A stretch of DNA of 64,000 nt, taken from positions 1-64,000 of the forward strand of contig NZ_JAAXGE010000001.1 in the NCBI RefSeq assembly GCF_014750685.1. The letters are read 5' to 3'. The notes under the pieces were generated by a model, which saw only the letters and a list, made by a program, of their open reading frames with translations, had not been told where the DNA came from and made no database searches. Numbering within the stretch: the stretch's first letter is position 1; each line of letters opens with the position of its first letter. This document shows, piece after piece, positions 28,218-37,486 of the stretch. Source of the stretch: Bacteroides sp. GM023. Its GTDB lineage: Bacteria; Bacteroidota; Bacteroidia; Bacteroidales; Bacteroidaceae. Position numbers and translations under genes: made by a program.

Positions 28218-29639
28218 TTAAAACCTGAAGTCTCTTTTACCTTCAGCGATAGCTTTCAGGTTCCGGATGGCTATTTCTCTGATTTTAGGGTTAGGGATTC
28301 GTTCTGTTTCATTCAGAATAAGTGCTAAACCTTTTTGACGCGTATCTTCCGAAGCATAATCTTCCAGGTATTCTTTTAAAGTCATTAAGGCATTCGGAGC
28401 GCAGCAATTGGCTATCTGACCGGATTTGACTAAAGACATAAAGCGGTCGCCCGTTCTTCCTTCCCGATAACAGGCTGTGCAGAAACTGGGGATATAGCCA
28501 AGTTCGAGCAACCAGTTGACTACTTCATCCAATGTCCGTGTATCACTGACATCGAACTGGGCAGAATTATTATCAGGCAATTCTTTTTCTGCATATCCGC
28601 CCACACTGGTACGCGAACCGCCACTGATTTGCGAAATACCCAGTTCGAGCACTTTCTTCCGGGATTCCTGCGACTCACGGGTGGAAATAATCATTCCCGT
28701 ATAAGGAACGGCAATACGGATGACAGCTACAATCTTGCTGAATATCTCATCGGAGATAGCATTCGGGAAATCTCCCGCGTCAATATCATCTGCCGAGCAA
28801 ATGCGTGGAACACTAATGGTATGCGGACCTACACCGAATTTGGCTTCCAAATGCTCCGCGTGCATCAACAAGCCTGTAAAGTCATACCGATACGTATTCA
28901 GACCGAATAGTACGCCTATTCCTACATCATCAATTCCCCCTTCCATGGCACGGTCCATCGCTTCGGTATGATAAGCATAGTTGCTTTTCGGGCCGGTGGG
29001 GTGGAGGGTTTCGTAGTTTTCTTTGTGGTAAGTTTCCTGGAATAAGATATACGTGCCGATACCCGCTTCTTTCAGGCGACGATAATTCTCTACCGTAGTG
29101 GCGGCGATGTTGACGTTCACCCGCCTGATTGCACCGTTCTTGTGCTTGATGCTGTAAATCGTTTGGATAGATTCAAGGATATACTCTATCGAATTCAGTG
29201 ACGGATGCTCTCCGGCTTCGAGAGCCAGGCGCTTATGTCCCATATCCTGCAAAGCAATCACTTCCCGGCGGATTTCTTCCTGTGTCAGTTTCTTGCGTGC
29301 GATAGTCTTGTTCTTGGCATGATACGGGCAATATATACAACCGTTTACGCAATAATTCGACAAATAAAGCGGTGCGAACATCACGATGCGGTTGCCGTAA
29401 AACTTCTGTTTGATTTCTTTGGCGAGATGAAAGATACGTTCTATCAGGTCAGGTTGGTTACATTCCAGCAGGACAGCTGCTTCGCGGTGGGTCAATCCCT
29501 TGCACAAGGCAGCTTTTTCAATAAGTTGTTCAATCAGTGCACGGTTATCCTTGTTGTTTTGTGCGTATTCCAGTGTATCCAGAATCTCCTCATGGTGGAT
29601 AAACTCTTCCGCTTTTGATGAATCTGCTTGGTATATCAT
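28218..29639 (-). CDS. hydG: [FeFe]-hydrogenase maturase HydG (radical SAM)
   Basis: Tyrosine lyase that makes CO and cyanide ligands for the H-cluster. 473 residues. The radical-SAM motif is CVNGCIYC (CxxxCxxC). The C-terminal region holds the auxiliary-cluster cysteines in FCTACYREGRTGDRF, as expected for HydG and unlike ThiH. It overlaps hydE by 4 nt, so the two are translationally coupled. Confidence 0.93.
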   Translation of the reverse strand: MIYQADSSKAEEFIHHEEILDTLEYAQNNKDNRALIEQLIEKAALCKGLTHREAAVLLECNQPDLIERIFHLAKEIKQKFYGNRIVMFAPLYLSNYCVNGCIYCPYHAKNKTIARKKLTQEEIRREVIALQDMGHKRLALEAGEHPSLNSIEYILESIQTIYSIKHKNGAIRRVNVNIAATTVENYRRLKEAGIGTYILFQETYHKENYETLHPTGPKSNYAYHTEAMDRAMEGGIDDVGIGVLFGLNTYRYDFTGLLMHAEHLEAKFGVGPHTISVPRICSADDIDAGDFPNAISDEIFSKIVAVIRIAVPYTGMIISTRESQESRKKVLELGISQISGGSRTSVGGYAEKELPDNNSAQFDVSDTRTLDEVVNWLLELGYIPSFCTACYREGRTGDRFMSLVKSGQIANCCAPNALMTLKEYLEDYASEDTRQKGLALILNETERIPNPKIREIAIRNLKAIAEGKRDFRF

Positions 29640-30682
29640 AATTCTATTGTATTAAAGTCTCCTCTTTCGGTGGAAATCTCGTAGCCGATGGCGTTCAGTT
29701 GCTTTTGCAGCGCGGCGAGTCCTTCGGCGGATTCTGCTCCGAGTGAAGCCTTGTCATTGTATAATTCATATTTCTTCCGCTCTTCCCGGGGGGACAGATT
29801 GGGCATGACTACATTCGCTCCTGCCAATATTCCCCGTTCCCTGCCGTCGGGAGTCAGCGTGGCCAAAGCCGTTGTTGCCGGAATCAGTGCGGACGGATGC
29901 ATCAGGCGGAAGATGGATAATAAAAGAAGGGTCTGCTCCACCGTGCCGCCGGGATATTTGGCAAAAGGCGTGTCATGATGGGGTAGGAAAGGGCCGATAC
30001 CAATCATTTCAGGGCGAAGTCTTTCTATAAACAGAATATCTTCTATGATATGCTCCACCGTTTGTCCGGGGCTGCCGACCATGATTCCTGTTCCCGTCTG
30101 ATAACCGATATCCTTTAAATCCAGCAAACATTGCAAACGTCGTTTGCCGGACATTTCCGCCGGGTGCAGTTGCTGGTAATGCTGTTCGTTGTGGGTTTCG
30201 TGGCGGAGCAAATAGCGGTTGGCGCCTGCCCGGAAGAAGCGTTCATACGCGTCGTGCGGCTTTTCACCAAGCGACAGGGTGATAGCGCAATCCGGGTAAT
30301 TCTGGCGGATGGCAGAGACTGTTTTTTCTATCCGGTCATCCGTCAAGGCAGGGTCTTCCCCGCCTTGCAGTACAAAAGTACGGAACCCCAAGTCATAGCC
30401 TTGCTTGCAGCAATCCAGGATACTTTCTTCGGTCAACCGGTAACGCTCGATAGTCGGGTTTCCTTTTCGGATGCCGCAATAATAACAATTATTCCGGCAG
30501 CAGTTACTGACCTCAATCAGGCCACGGATATAAATCTTGTTTCCGAAGTGAAGCAGGCTCACTTCCCGCGCCTGCCGGTTGATGGTTCGCAGAGTTTCTG
30601 CGTCACATTCAGTCAACAGTTGCCGGAATTCTTCCTGCCGGAGCGTTCTTTCCTTCCGTAATTTATCTATCCATTGTTTCAT
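29636..30682 (-). CDS. hydE: [FeFe]-hydrogenase maturase HydE (radical SAM)
   Basis: Radical-SAM enzyme that helps form the dithiomethylamine bridge of the H-cluster. About 348 residues from the chosen start. CCRNNCYYC gives the CxxxCxxC motif and GGEDP follows on the SAM-binding face. I start at ATG 30682 (MKQWIDKLRKERTL), which overlaps hydA by 20 nt. The longer reading to 30772 adds 30 residues inside hydA that do not look like HydE. Confidence 0.9.
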   Translation of the reverse strand: MKQWIDKLRKERTLRQEEFRQLLTECDAETLRTINRQAREVSLLHFGNKIYIRGLIEVSNCCRNNCYYCGIRKGNPTIERYRLTEESILDCCKQGYDLGFRTFVLQGGEDPALTDDRIEKTVSAIRQNYPDCAITLSLGEKPHDAYERFFRAGANRYLLRHETHNEQHYQQLHPAEMSGKRRLQCLLDLKDIGYQTGTGIMVGSPGQTVEHIIEDILFIERLRPEMIGIGPFLPHHDTPFAKYPGGTVEQTLLLLSIFRLMHPSALIPATTALATLTPDGRERGILAGANVVMPNLSPREERKKYELYNDKASLGAESAEGLAALQKQLNAIGYEISTERGDFNTIEL

Positions 30683-32132
30683 AGCTCTCTTTCCGTTTGA
30701 GAAGCTCCTGTGCCAGTTGGCGACGTCCTGAAACAATGTCATTGTGCGTACTTGGACCGGTGATACATCCACCTTCGCAAGCCATCACTTCGATAAACTG
30801 CCCGGCAGCTTTTCCTGTCTTGGCACAAGCACGTAGCAGAGCTATATTCTTCTTGTTAATGTCCGATACCTGTATCGCATTAATTCTCTCCGCTTCCTCT
30901 TTCAGATAAGCCTTGACCGCTCCCATCACACCGCCTGCCTGGGCAAAACCGTGTGCTTCGCGGACAGAAGTATGCAATACGGAGAATTCCTGTATTTGAT
31001 CCAACTGAATATCCAGTCCGTCGAGGATAGAACCTACCTCTTCAAACGTCAGAATGTAGTCCACGGCTTCATCGCGACGTACCTCTTTGCGTTTAGCGAC
31101 GCAAGGGCCGACGAATACGATTTTTGCATCCGGATGCTTCTCTTTGGCAATCCGTGCCGCATAATACATCGGTGAGCCGGTGGTAGATACATAAGGTTTC
31201 ATCCCCGGAATATGTTTCTCCACCAATTCTATATAAGAAGGGCAACAGGAAGTAGTCATGAAACTCTGTCCCTCTTCCAGTTTCTCCAGTAATTCATGGG
31301 CTTCGTGGCTGGTAGTCGACATAGCGCCTTCGGCTACTTCGATCACATCAGTGAATCCTATTTCTTTAAAAGCGCCATATACCTGTCCGATGGAAGTCTT
31401 GAACTGTCCGAGAATAGACGGAGCAATGATGGCAACCATCTTTTCTCCTTTCCGAATCCGTTGTAGCACATCGAAAGTCTGTGAAATCTCGAAGATAGCA
31501 CCGAACGGGCAAGCGTTCATACACTTACCGCAATAGATACATTTGCTTTCGTCGATATGTTCTATGCCATTCTCGTCTTTGCTGATAGCCTTTACCGGGC
31601 AAGATTCCTCGCAAGGCACAGGAATATACACAATGGCATGATAAGGACAGCTTTTGTGGCAAATACCACAACTGATACATGTATCATGGTCAATCATGGC
31701 CTGACCGTTTTTCTTAAAACGTATCGCGTCCTTCGGGCAGTTCATGTAGCAACTGCGAGCTACACATCCACGGCAAAGGTTCGTTATTTCATAATTGATT
31801 TGTACGCAGGAAGAACATGCTTCGTCAATGACGCACATGATATTCTCCTTCTCCGGTTCGGGACGGCTCAACGCCATGCGTGCGTAATCAGAAAGCGGAG
31901 TCACTTCGTCGTGTTCGTCTGTCATGTCCAGTCCCATCAGCGGAAAAGTCTTGTATCTCCATACCGCCCGTTCTTTGTGTACACAGCAACGTCCCAGCGG
32001 TTTTGATTTCCGCGGACTCAGCTCAATCGGGAGTCGGTCTATCTTTTCTACTAACTGGTCGTTTTTCCAGAGTCTAACAAGGTCAGCCAGCAATTTGTGC
32101 CGGACAATCATAATATTATTCGTAAATGCCAT
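30663..32132 (-). CDS. [FeFe]-hydrogenase, group B-like
   Basis: Monomeric iron hydrogenase of 489 residues. Ferredoxin-like cysteine clusters fill the first 220 residues (CSSCVQ, CRGCVARSCYMNC, CISCGICHKSC, CEESC, CIYCGKCMNAC). The H-cluster domain has L1 TSCCPSY, L2 GPCVAKRKE and L3 ACEGGCITGP. TSCCPSY and GPCxAKRKE instead of TSCCPGW and MPCxxKxxE point to group B. It probably disposes of fermentation electrons as H2 using reduced ferredoxin. First gene of a hydA-E-G-F operon with its own promoter. Confidence 0.92.
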   Translation of the reverse strand: MAFTNNIMIVRHKLLADLVRLWKNDQLVEKIDRLPIELSPRKSKPLGRCCVHKERAVWRYKTFPLMGLDMTDEHDEVTPLSDYARMALSRPEPEKENIMCVIDEACSSCVQINYEITNLCRGCVARSCYMNCPKDAIRFKKNGQAMIDHDTCISCGICHKSCPYHAIVYIPVPCEESCPVKAISKDENGIEHIDESKCIYCGKCMNACPFGAIFEISQTFDVLQRIRKGEKMVAIIAPSILGQFKTSIGQVYGAFKEIGFTDVIEVAEGAMSTTSHEAHELLEKLEEGQSFMTTSCCPSYIELVEKHIPGMKPYVSTTGSPMYYAARIAKEKHPDAKIVFVGPCVAKRKEVRRDEAVDYILTFEEVGSILDGLDIQLDQIQEFSVLHTSVREAHGFAQAGGVMGAVKAYLKEEAERINAIQVSDINKKNIALLRACAKTGKAAGQFIEVMACEGGCITGPSTHNDIVSGRRQLAQELLKRKESYETMDR

Positions 32133-32164
32133 ATTGTAATAAAGAGGTTGTTAGTTAGCCGGTG

Positions 32165-32172
32165 CAAAGATA
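32165..32172 (-). promoter_or_regulatory. -7 box for the hyd operon
   Basis: On the minus strand TATCTTTG is followed by CACCGG, the classic Bacteroides -7 context, 33 nt upstream of hydA. The -33 box is not obvious. Confidence 0.65.
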
Positions 32173-32238
32173 CGAACAGAATTTCAATATTTAAGTTTTT
32201 TGTAACATTCTTGTCTTTTTTTTGTAGCCTCCGCGTGT

Positions 32239-32246
32239 TATCTTTG
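32239..32246 (+). promoter_or_regulatory. -7 box for the 57-aa membrane protein
   Basis: TATCTTTG on the plus strand, 31 nt before the small ORF and divergent from the hyd promoter. Confidence 0.6.
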
Positions 32247-32277
32247 TAGTAGACAAAAAAGGAGAGGAGACAGAGGT

Positions 32278-32451
32278 ATGAGTAGCAGTATTTTAGAACA
32301 ACGCAGCCGGTTTGCAATGATTGGCGCGCTGATGGTTATTATCAGCTTGATGTTTTTATTCTATATGGGAAGTTCCCTGGTTAGTTCGACCAAGAAATAC
32401 CTGGAACAAATACAGGGGATAGAGATTACCTGTATCGACATAGACGAATAA
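32278..32451 (+). CDS. Small single-pass membrane protein (57 aa)
   Basis: An open frame of 57 codons with a purine-rich ribosome site (GGAGAGGAGACAGAGG) right before ATG and a good -7 box upstream. The peptide starts MSSSILEQRSRFAMIGALMV. It has one hydrophobic helix at about residues 13-34 (containing IGALMVIISLMFLFYMG), then STKKYLEQIQ and an acidic end, DIDE. This reads as a short inner-membrane protein with an outside acidic tail. It lies between divergent hydA and a Nudix gene 74 nt downstream. I do not recognise the family; a hydrogenase or regulatory role would be guesswork. Confidence 0.65.
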   Translation: MSSSILEQRSRFAMIGALMVIISLMFLFYMGSSLVSSTKKYLEQIQGIEITCIDIDE

Positions 32452-32525
32452 AAAGACAGTAAACAGAAAAAGGTGCGGTATTCCGGTAAAAATCATTATT
32501 TTTGTCGGAATAAAAACGAAACCTT

Positions 32526-33074
32526 ATGGAAGAAAAGAATAAAGCATGGAAAACGGTGAGTAGCAAGTATCTATTTCGCCGTCCATGGCTCACTGTACGT
32601 TGCGAAGATATGTTGCTTCCCAACGGAAACCATATCCCCGAATATTATATCTTAGAATATCCCGACTGGGTGAATACGATTGCCATCACGAAAGAAGGCA
32701 AATTTGTATTTGTTCGTCAGTACCGTCCTGGAATCCAGCGAACCTGTTATGAACTTTGTGCCGGTGTGTGTGAAGCCGAAGATGCTTCGCCGTTAGTTTC
32801 CGCCCAGCGTGAACTGTGGGAGGAAACGGGCTATGGAAAAGGAAACTGGCAGGAATATATGGTGGTTTCCGCCAATCCGAGCACTCACACCAACCTGACA
32901 CATTGCTTTCTTGCCACAGATGTGGAACTGATAGACCATCAGCATCTGGAAGCTACCGAAGACCTTTCCGTTCATTTGCTCACTTTGGAAGAGGTAAGGA
33001 GTCTGCTTGAAAACAATGAAATCATGCAGTCACTGAATGTCGCTCCGCTTTGGAAATATATGGCTAGTCTATAA
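32526..33074 (+). CDS. Nudix hydrolase (ADP-ribose pyrophosphatase-like)
   Basis: 182 residues. The Nudix box is recognisable in AGVCEAEDASPLVSAQRELWEETGY (about residues 78-102), with REL, EE and G in place and slightly altered spacing before RE. The upstream VFVRQYRPG strand is typical of ADP-sugar pyrophosphatases. It likely hydrolyses a nucleoside diphosphate linked to a sugar or other group. It is 17 nt upstream of a secreted protein gene, a probable two-gene transcript. Confidence 0.85.
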   Translation: MEEKNKAWKTVSSKYLFRRPWLTVRCEDMLLPNGNHIPEYYILEYPDWVNTIAITKEGKFVFVRQYRPGIQRTCYELCAGVCEAEDASPLVSAQRELWEETGYGKGNWQEYMVVSANPSTHTNLTHCFLATDVELIDHQHLEATEDLSVHLLTLEEVRSLLENNEIMQSLNVAPLWKYMASL

Positions 33075-33091
33075 TTTTAAATCATCATCAT

Positions 33092-33799
33092 ATGAAAACA
33101 GTATTATTGAGCATCCTTTGCCTGTTCATCTCAGGGTGGGGGAGTATGCAAACCGCGTTAGCGCAGGATTTGCAAGAAATGGAGAAAAACTTGTCCGCCA
33201 TCAATGAGGAACTGAATCAGAAAACGAAAGAATATAGCTGGCAGCTTTTGGCCGCTTACGCAGACTATTGCGAAGCGAATAATAAGTATATCAGTTGGAA
33301 TGATATACCTTACTTGCAGGAAATTGTGGAATTTGACCGCCCTGCTTCACTGGAAAATTACCGACTGGAACATAAAGCCTGTAAAGATGAACTGGATAAG
33401 TTTCTGAATACATATAAGGAATACAAGGAGCTTAAAAAGAAACAATCGGGCGCTGTGTCAAAGGAAGAGAAAGATGCAGTATCGGCAGCCTTTTCTGCTT
33501 TTTGGAAGAAGTTGCGAAGCGAAGATAATTCGTACAGGGATTTATATTATGCGGAACGAAAGGCTGCCTGCAAGTATAGAGCAGAAGCTCTGCGGTATAT
33601 GATCGAGCAGCATAAAAAGGAGAATAAGGCAGTTCCCACTTCTGTGGTTAAATACTCTGACCGTTCTTATTTATTGGAGAAAGGCTCTGCTTTGGAATTG
33701 TTGGACAAAGAAGTGAATGCGTTGGAAAACGTACAAAGAGAACTTGTACGGAAAATGACGAGAACAAAGTATGGTTTGAATGAAACAGAAGAGAAGTAA
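33092..33799 (+). CDS. Secreted coiled-coil-type protein, unknown function
   Basis: 235 residues with a signal peptide (KTVLLSILCLFISGWGSMQTALAQ). The mature part is nearly all charged helix, for example LQEMEKNLSAINEELNQKTKEYSW and CKDELDKFLNTYKEYKELKKKQS, suggesting coiled coils. No catalytic motif is seen. It lies 17 nt after the Nudix gene and ends at a terminator. I do not recognise the family. Confidence 0.7.
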   Translation: MKTVLLSILCLFISGWGSMQTALAQDLQEMEKNLSAINEELNQKTKEYSWQLLAAYADYCEANNKYISWNDIPYLQEIVEFDRPASLENYRLEHKACKDELDKFLNTYKEYKELKKKQSGAVSKEEKDAVSAAFSAFWKKLRSEDNSYRDLYYAERKAACKYRAEALRYMIEQHKKENKAVPTSVVKYSDRSYLLEKGSALELLDKEVNALENVQRELVRKMTRTKYGLNETEEK

Positions 33800-33859
33800 G
33801 AAAAAGCTTTGCATATAACTATATCGTAGTGCGGGATAAGAAAATCCTTTTACATAATC

Positions 33860-33896
33860 AGAGGTTTGAATTGAAAGGTTCAAGCCTCTTTGTTTT
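33860..33896 (+). terminator. Terminator after the Nudix/coiled-coil pair
   Basis: AGAGGTTTGAA (33860-33870) pairs with TTCAAGCCTCT (33879-33889) with one G-T pair, followed by a T-rich run. Confidence 0.7.
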
Positions 33897-33973
33897 TCCT
33901 TCAGTAATATTGGTTTCGTATCTGTATGCTTCTAATTTAAAATGTTTATGTAGTTATAAATTAAACGTTTACA

Positions 33974-34094
33974 GTTTCCTTCAGTTTCTATTAATGGAAA
34001 CTCTCGTTTCTCGCCGAGGGAACGCTCGTTTCTCTACGAGGAAACTGGCGTTTCCCAGTATGGATACTGGCGTTTCTCTACGAGGAAACGGATG
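33974..34094. repeat. 11-bp-phased palindromic array B
   Basis: From 33985 ten units keep an exact 11-nt register (33985, 33996, 34007, 34018, 34029, 34040, 34051, 34062, 34073, 34084), plus a looser one at 33974. From 33996 the cores alternate strictly between GGAAAC-like (GGAAACTCTCG, GGGAACGCTCG, GGAAACTGGCG, GGATACTGGCG) and TTTC-like (TTTCTCGCCGA, TTTCTCTACGA twice, TTTCCCAGTAT). Adjacent units are thus near-complementary. The array lies between convergent genes, after the plus-strand terminator and 4 nt beyond the stop of the minus-strand gene. Same design as array A. Confidence 0.85.
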
Positions 34095-34097
34095 CTA

Positions 34098-35126
34098 CTA
34101 TTCCAATACGAAAATAATAGTCTCATTAACCGGAGCCCAATCATAAATAAATTTTGCGTGAGAAGTTGCATTTCGTACACACATATGCGAGCGTGGTGTT
34201 GTTCCCAGTGACGGGCTGTATTCTATCAACGTCTTGCGGGGAGCATTGACTGGTACACCATGAATATAGGCTCCATCCGTGAAACGGCTGGCATAAGGCG
34301 CGTAACCGCCTGTCTCTTTCGAACCGTCTTTTAGAAATACCATTTTGGCCTTCTTCTCTTGTAATACAAACATTCCTAAAGGAGTTTCCTGTGCATATGG
34401 CGGAAGATGACGTCCCGTAGTGGATGGATTCATGCTACGTACCGTCCATTCTTCTTTTCCGGTACACTCAAGAGAAACAATATTCTGATTATGCCGGTCT
34501 ACGAAAATAGCTTTGTTAAATACAATTGTATCTCCGATTACCTTCACATATTTCTTGGGAATCATCCATTCATCTCCCGTAAATATAGGCTCCGCTTTGA
34601 CAAACTTTTCTCCGTCTTCTATAAAACGGGTCAGTTCTCCGTCCTGACCGTAACGCTCGGCTACTAATGTGTCAGTGAGCAAATAGAGTGGGACAGATTG
34701 ATACCGCTCCACTCCGAGAGTGTCTGCCACTCGCCCGTAAGCATTTCTCTTGAAGTTCCTTACAAGGGGAGCTTCCCCGTTCCTATTCTTATAGTTCTGA
34801 AGAATAGCCCATGTAGTGGGTTGTAACTGTATATTCTCAAGCAAGGCCAACCGTTCTTTTATTTTATCCCATTGAAACTGCCGGGTAGTATCTTTATAAG
34901 GATAGGTATCATCCAGTGTATATTTGTCATAGAGTAACTCCTTGGTGAGTTGTATCTGTTCCCCTGTCAGCTTTTTAACGACAGGTTTAACGGCGGTTTC
35001 AGTAATCGTGTCCTGCGTCAATGAATCCGATGGCTGGATTTCGGCAGACGAAACCTCTCCTGTACGCGAATTACAGGAACAGAAGATGCAAGAGGCGATA
35101 AGTATGCCGGATGCTATTTTATTCAT
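34098..35126 (-). CDS. L,D-transpeptidase-family lipoprotein (YkuD)
   Basis: About 342 residues from ATG 35126 (MNKIASGILIASCIFCSC), a lipoprotein leader; the six residues before it in the longer reading add nothing. The YkuD catalytic region is at the C-terminus: GAYIHGVPVNAP gives the His motif and SHMCVRNATSH the Ser-His-x-Cys-x-Arg motif (Met where Gly is usual). Such enzymes make 3-3 cross-links in peptidoglycan or attach proteins to it. The 11-bp array follows its stop directly. Confidence 0.85.
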   Translation of the reverse strand: MNKIASGILIASCIFCSCNSRTGEVSSAEIQPSDSLTQDTITETAVKPVVKKLTGEQIQLTKELLYDKYTLDDTYPYKDTTRQFQWDKIKERLALLENIQLQPTTWAILQNYKNRNGEAPLVRNFKRNAYGRVADTLGVERYQSVPLYLLTDTLVAERYGQDGELTRFIEDGEKFVKAEPIFTGDEWMIPKKYVKVIGDTIVFNKAIFVDRHNQNIVSLECTGKEEWTVRSMNPSTTGRHLPPYAQETPLGMFVLQEKKAKMVFLKDGSKETGGYAPYASRFTDGAYIHGVPVNAPRKTLIEYSPSLGTTPRSHMCVRNATSHAKFIYDWAPVNETIIFVLE

Positions 35127-35244
35127 ATTATTAGTACAATGCATTAAATGGTCTGTTTACGAATATACGTCATTATAAGGAATAAACCTTTTATTTTGTT
35201 TAAAAAGTATGGAACAAATATACTTTTTTGCCAGATGGTATGGG

Positions 35245-35310
35245 TTGTCAGTCATTTTGTCAGTCAATTTCTGACAAAGAATCATTAATCTACTTTGGCA
35301 CGCTTTTCGC
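35245..35310 (+). promoter_or_regulatory. Candidate sigma-54 promoter and activator site of groESL
   Basis: TTTGGCACG with GG at 35297-35298, ten intervening bases, and GC at 35309-35310 fit the sigma-54 -24/-12 rule (GG-N10-GC); the -12 box reads TCGCA against the usual TTGCA. Just upstream TTGTCAG occurs at 35245-35251 and 35257-35263, and its complement CTGACAA at 35271-35277, a likely activator palindrome. No TAnnTTTG box was found in the right place. Confidence 0.55.
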
Positions 35311-35390
35311 AATGTCTTTAGCGTTCCGCCTGAAAAAGACGGATAACATCTACCATATAAATGTATAACTAAAATATAAAAAAAGTAACT

Positions 35391-35663
35391 ATGAACATTA
35401 AACCATTAGCAGACAGAGTGCTTATTCTCCCTGCACCTGCAGAAGAAAAAACAATTGGTGGTATCATTATTCCTGATACAGCAAAAGAAAAACCTTTGAA
35501 GGGTGAAGTTGTGGCAGTAGGTCACGGTACGAAAGACGAAGAAATGGTATTGAAAGTAGGCGATACAGTTCTTTATGGTAAATATGCCGGAACAGAACTT
35601 GACGTTGAAGGTACTAAATATCTTATCATGCGTCAGAGCGATGTTCTCGCTGTTTTGGGTTAA
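35391..35663 (+). CDS. groES: Co-chaperonin GroES
   Basis: 90-residue cap of the chaperonin, forming a heptameric lid on GroEL. It starts [12 protein letters not shown], contains the mobile-loop region [20 protein letters not shown] and ends with the roof-side [15 protein letters not shown]. It is followed after 43 nt by groEL, with an AATAGTAAATAAAGAG leader like those before leuC and leuD. Confidence 0.97.
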   Translation: MNIKPLADRVLILPAPAEEKTIGGIIIPDTAKEKPLKGEVVAVGHGTKDEEMVLKVGDTVLYGKYAGTELDVEGTKYLIMRQSDVLAVLG

Positions 35664-35691
35664 TTAATAATAGTAAATCATAAATCTTTAA

Positions 35692-37344
<1,653 letters not shown>

Positions 37345-37370
37345 TTCCGGTTTCCTTTGAATGAATATAG

Positions 37371-37405
37371 AAGTCGCTTTCGGTTTACCGGAAGCGGCTT
37401 TTTTG
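37371..37405 (+). terminator. Terminator after groEL
   Basis: AAGTCGCTTTCGG pairs with CCGGAAGCGGCTT with one mismatch, then six T residues. Confidence 0.8.
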
Positions 37406-37424
37406 TTATAAACTGCTCTGAAAC

Positions 37425-37456
37425 TTTAAAGAATCTCTTTTTGTTTCTTATCTTTG
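37425..37456 (+). promoter_or_regulatory. Promoter of the ATPase/nuclease pair
   Basis: TTTA (37425-37428), a 20-nt spacer and TATCTTTG (37449-37456). This box overlaps the ATG at 37454, which rules that codon out as the gene start. Confidence 0.65.
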
Positions 37457-37486
37457 CATATCACTTGTATTATAGAATATATCTAT

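Noticed and set aside
30683..30772. 30-residue extension of HydE
   Set aside because: It lies within hydA and does not resemble the HydE N-terminus; ATG 30682 fits the family.
33974..34094. CRISPR-like array
   Set aside because: Period is 11 bp with alternating orientation and no 30-bp unique spacers; no cas genes nearby.
37454..37486. Earlier start for the ATPase of the two-gene module
   Set aside because: That ATG overlaps the -7 box TATCTTTG, so it would precede the transcript start.
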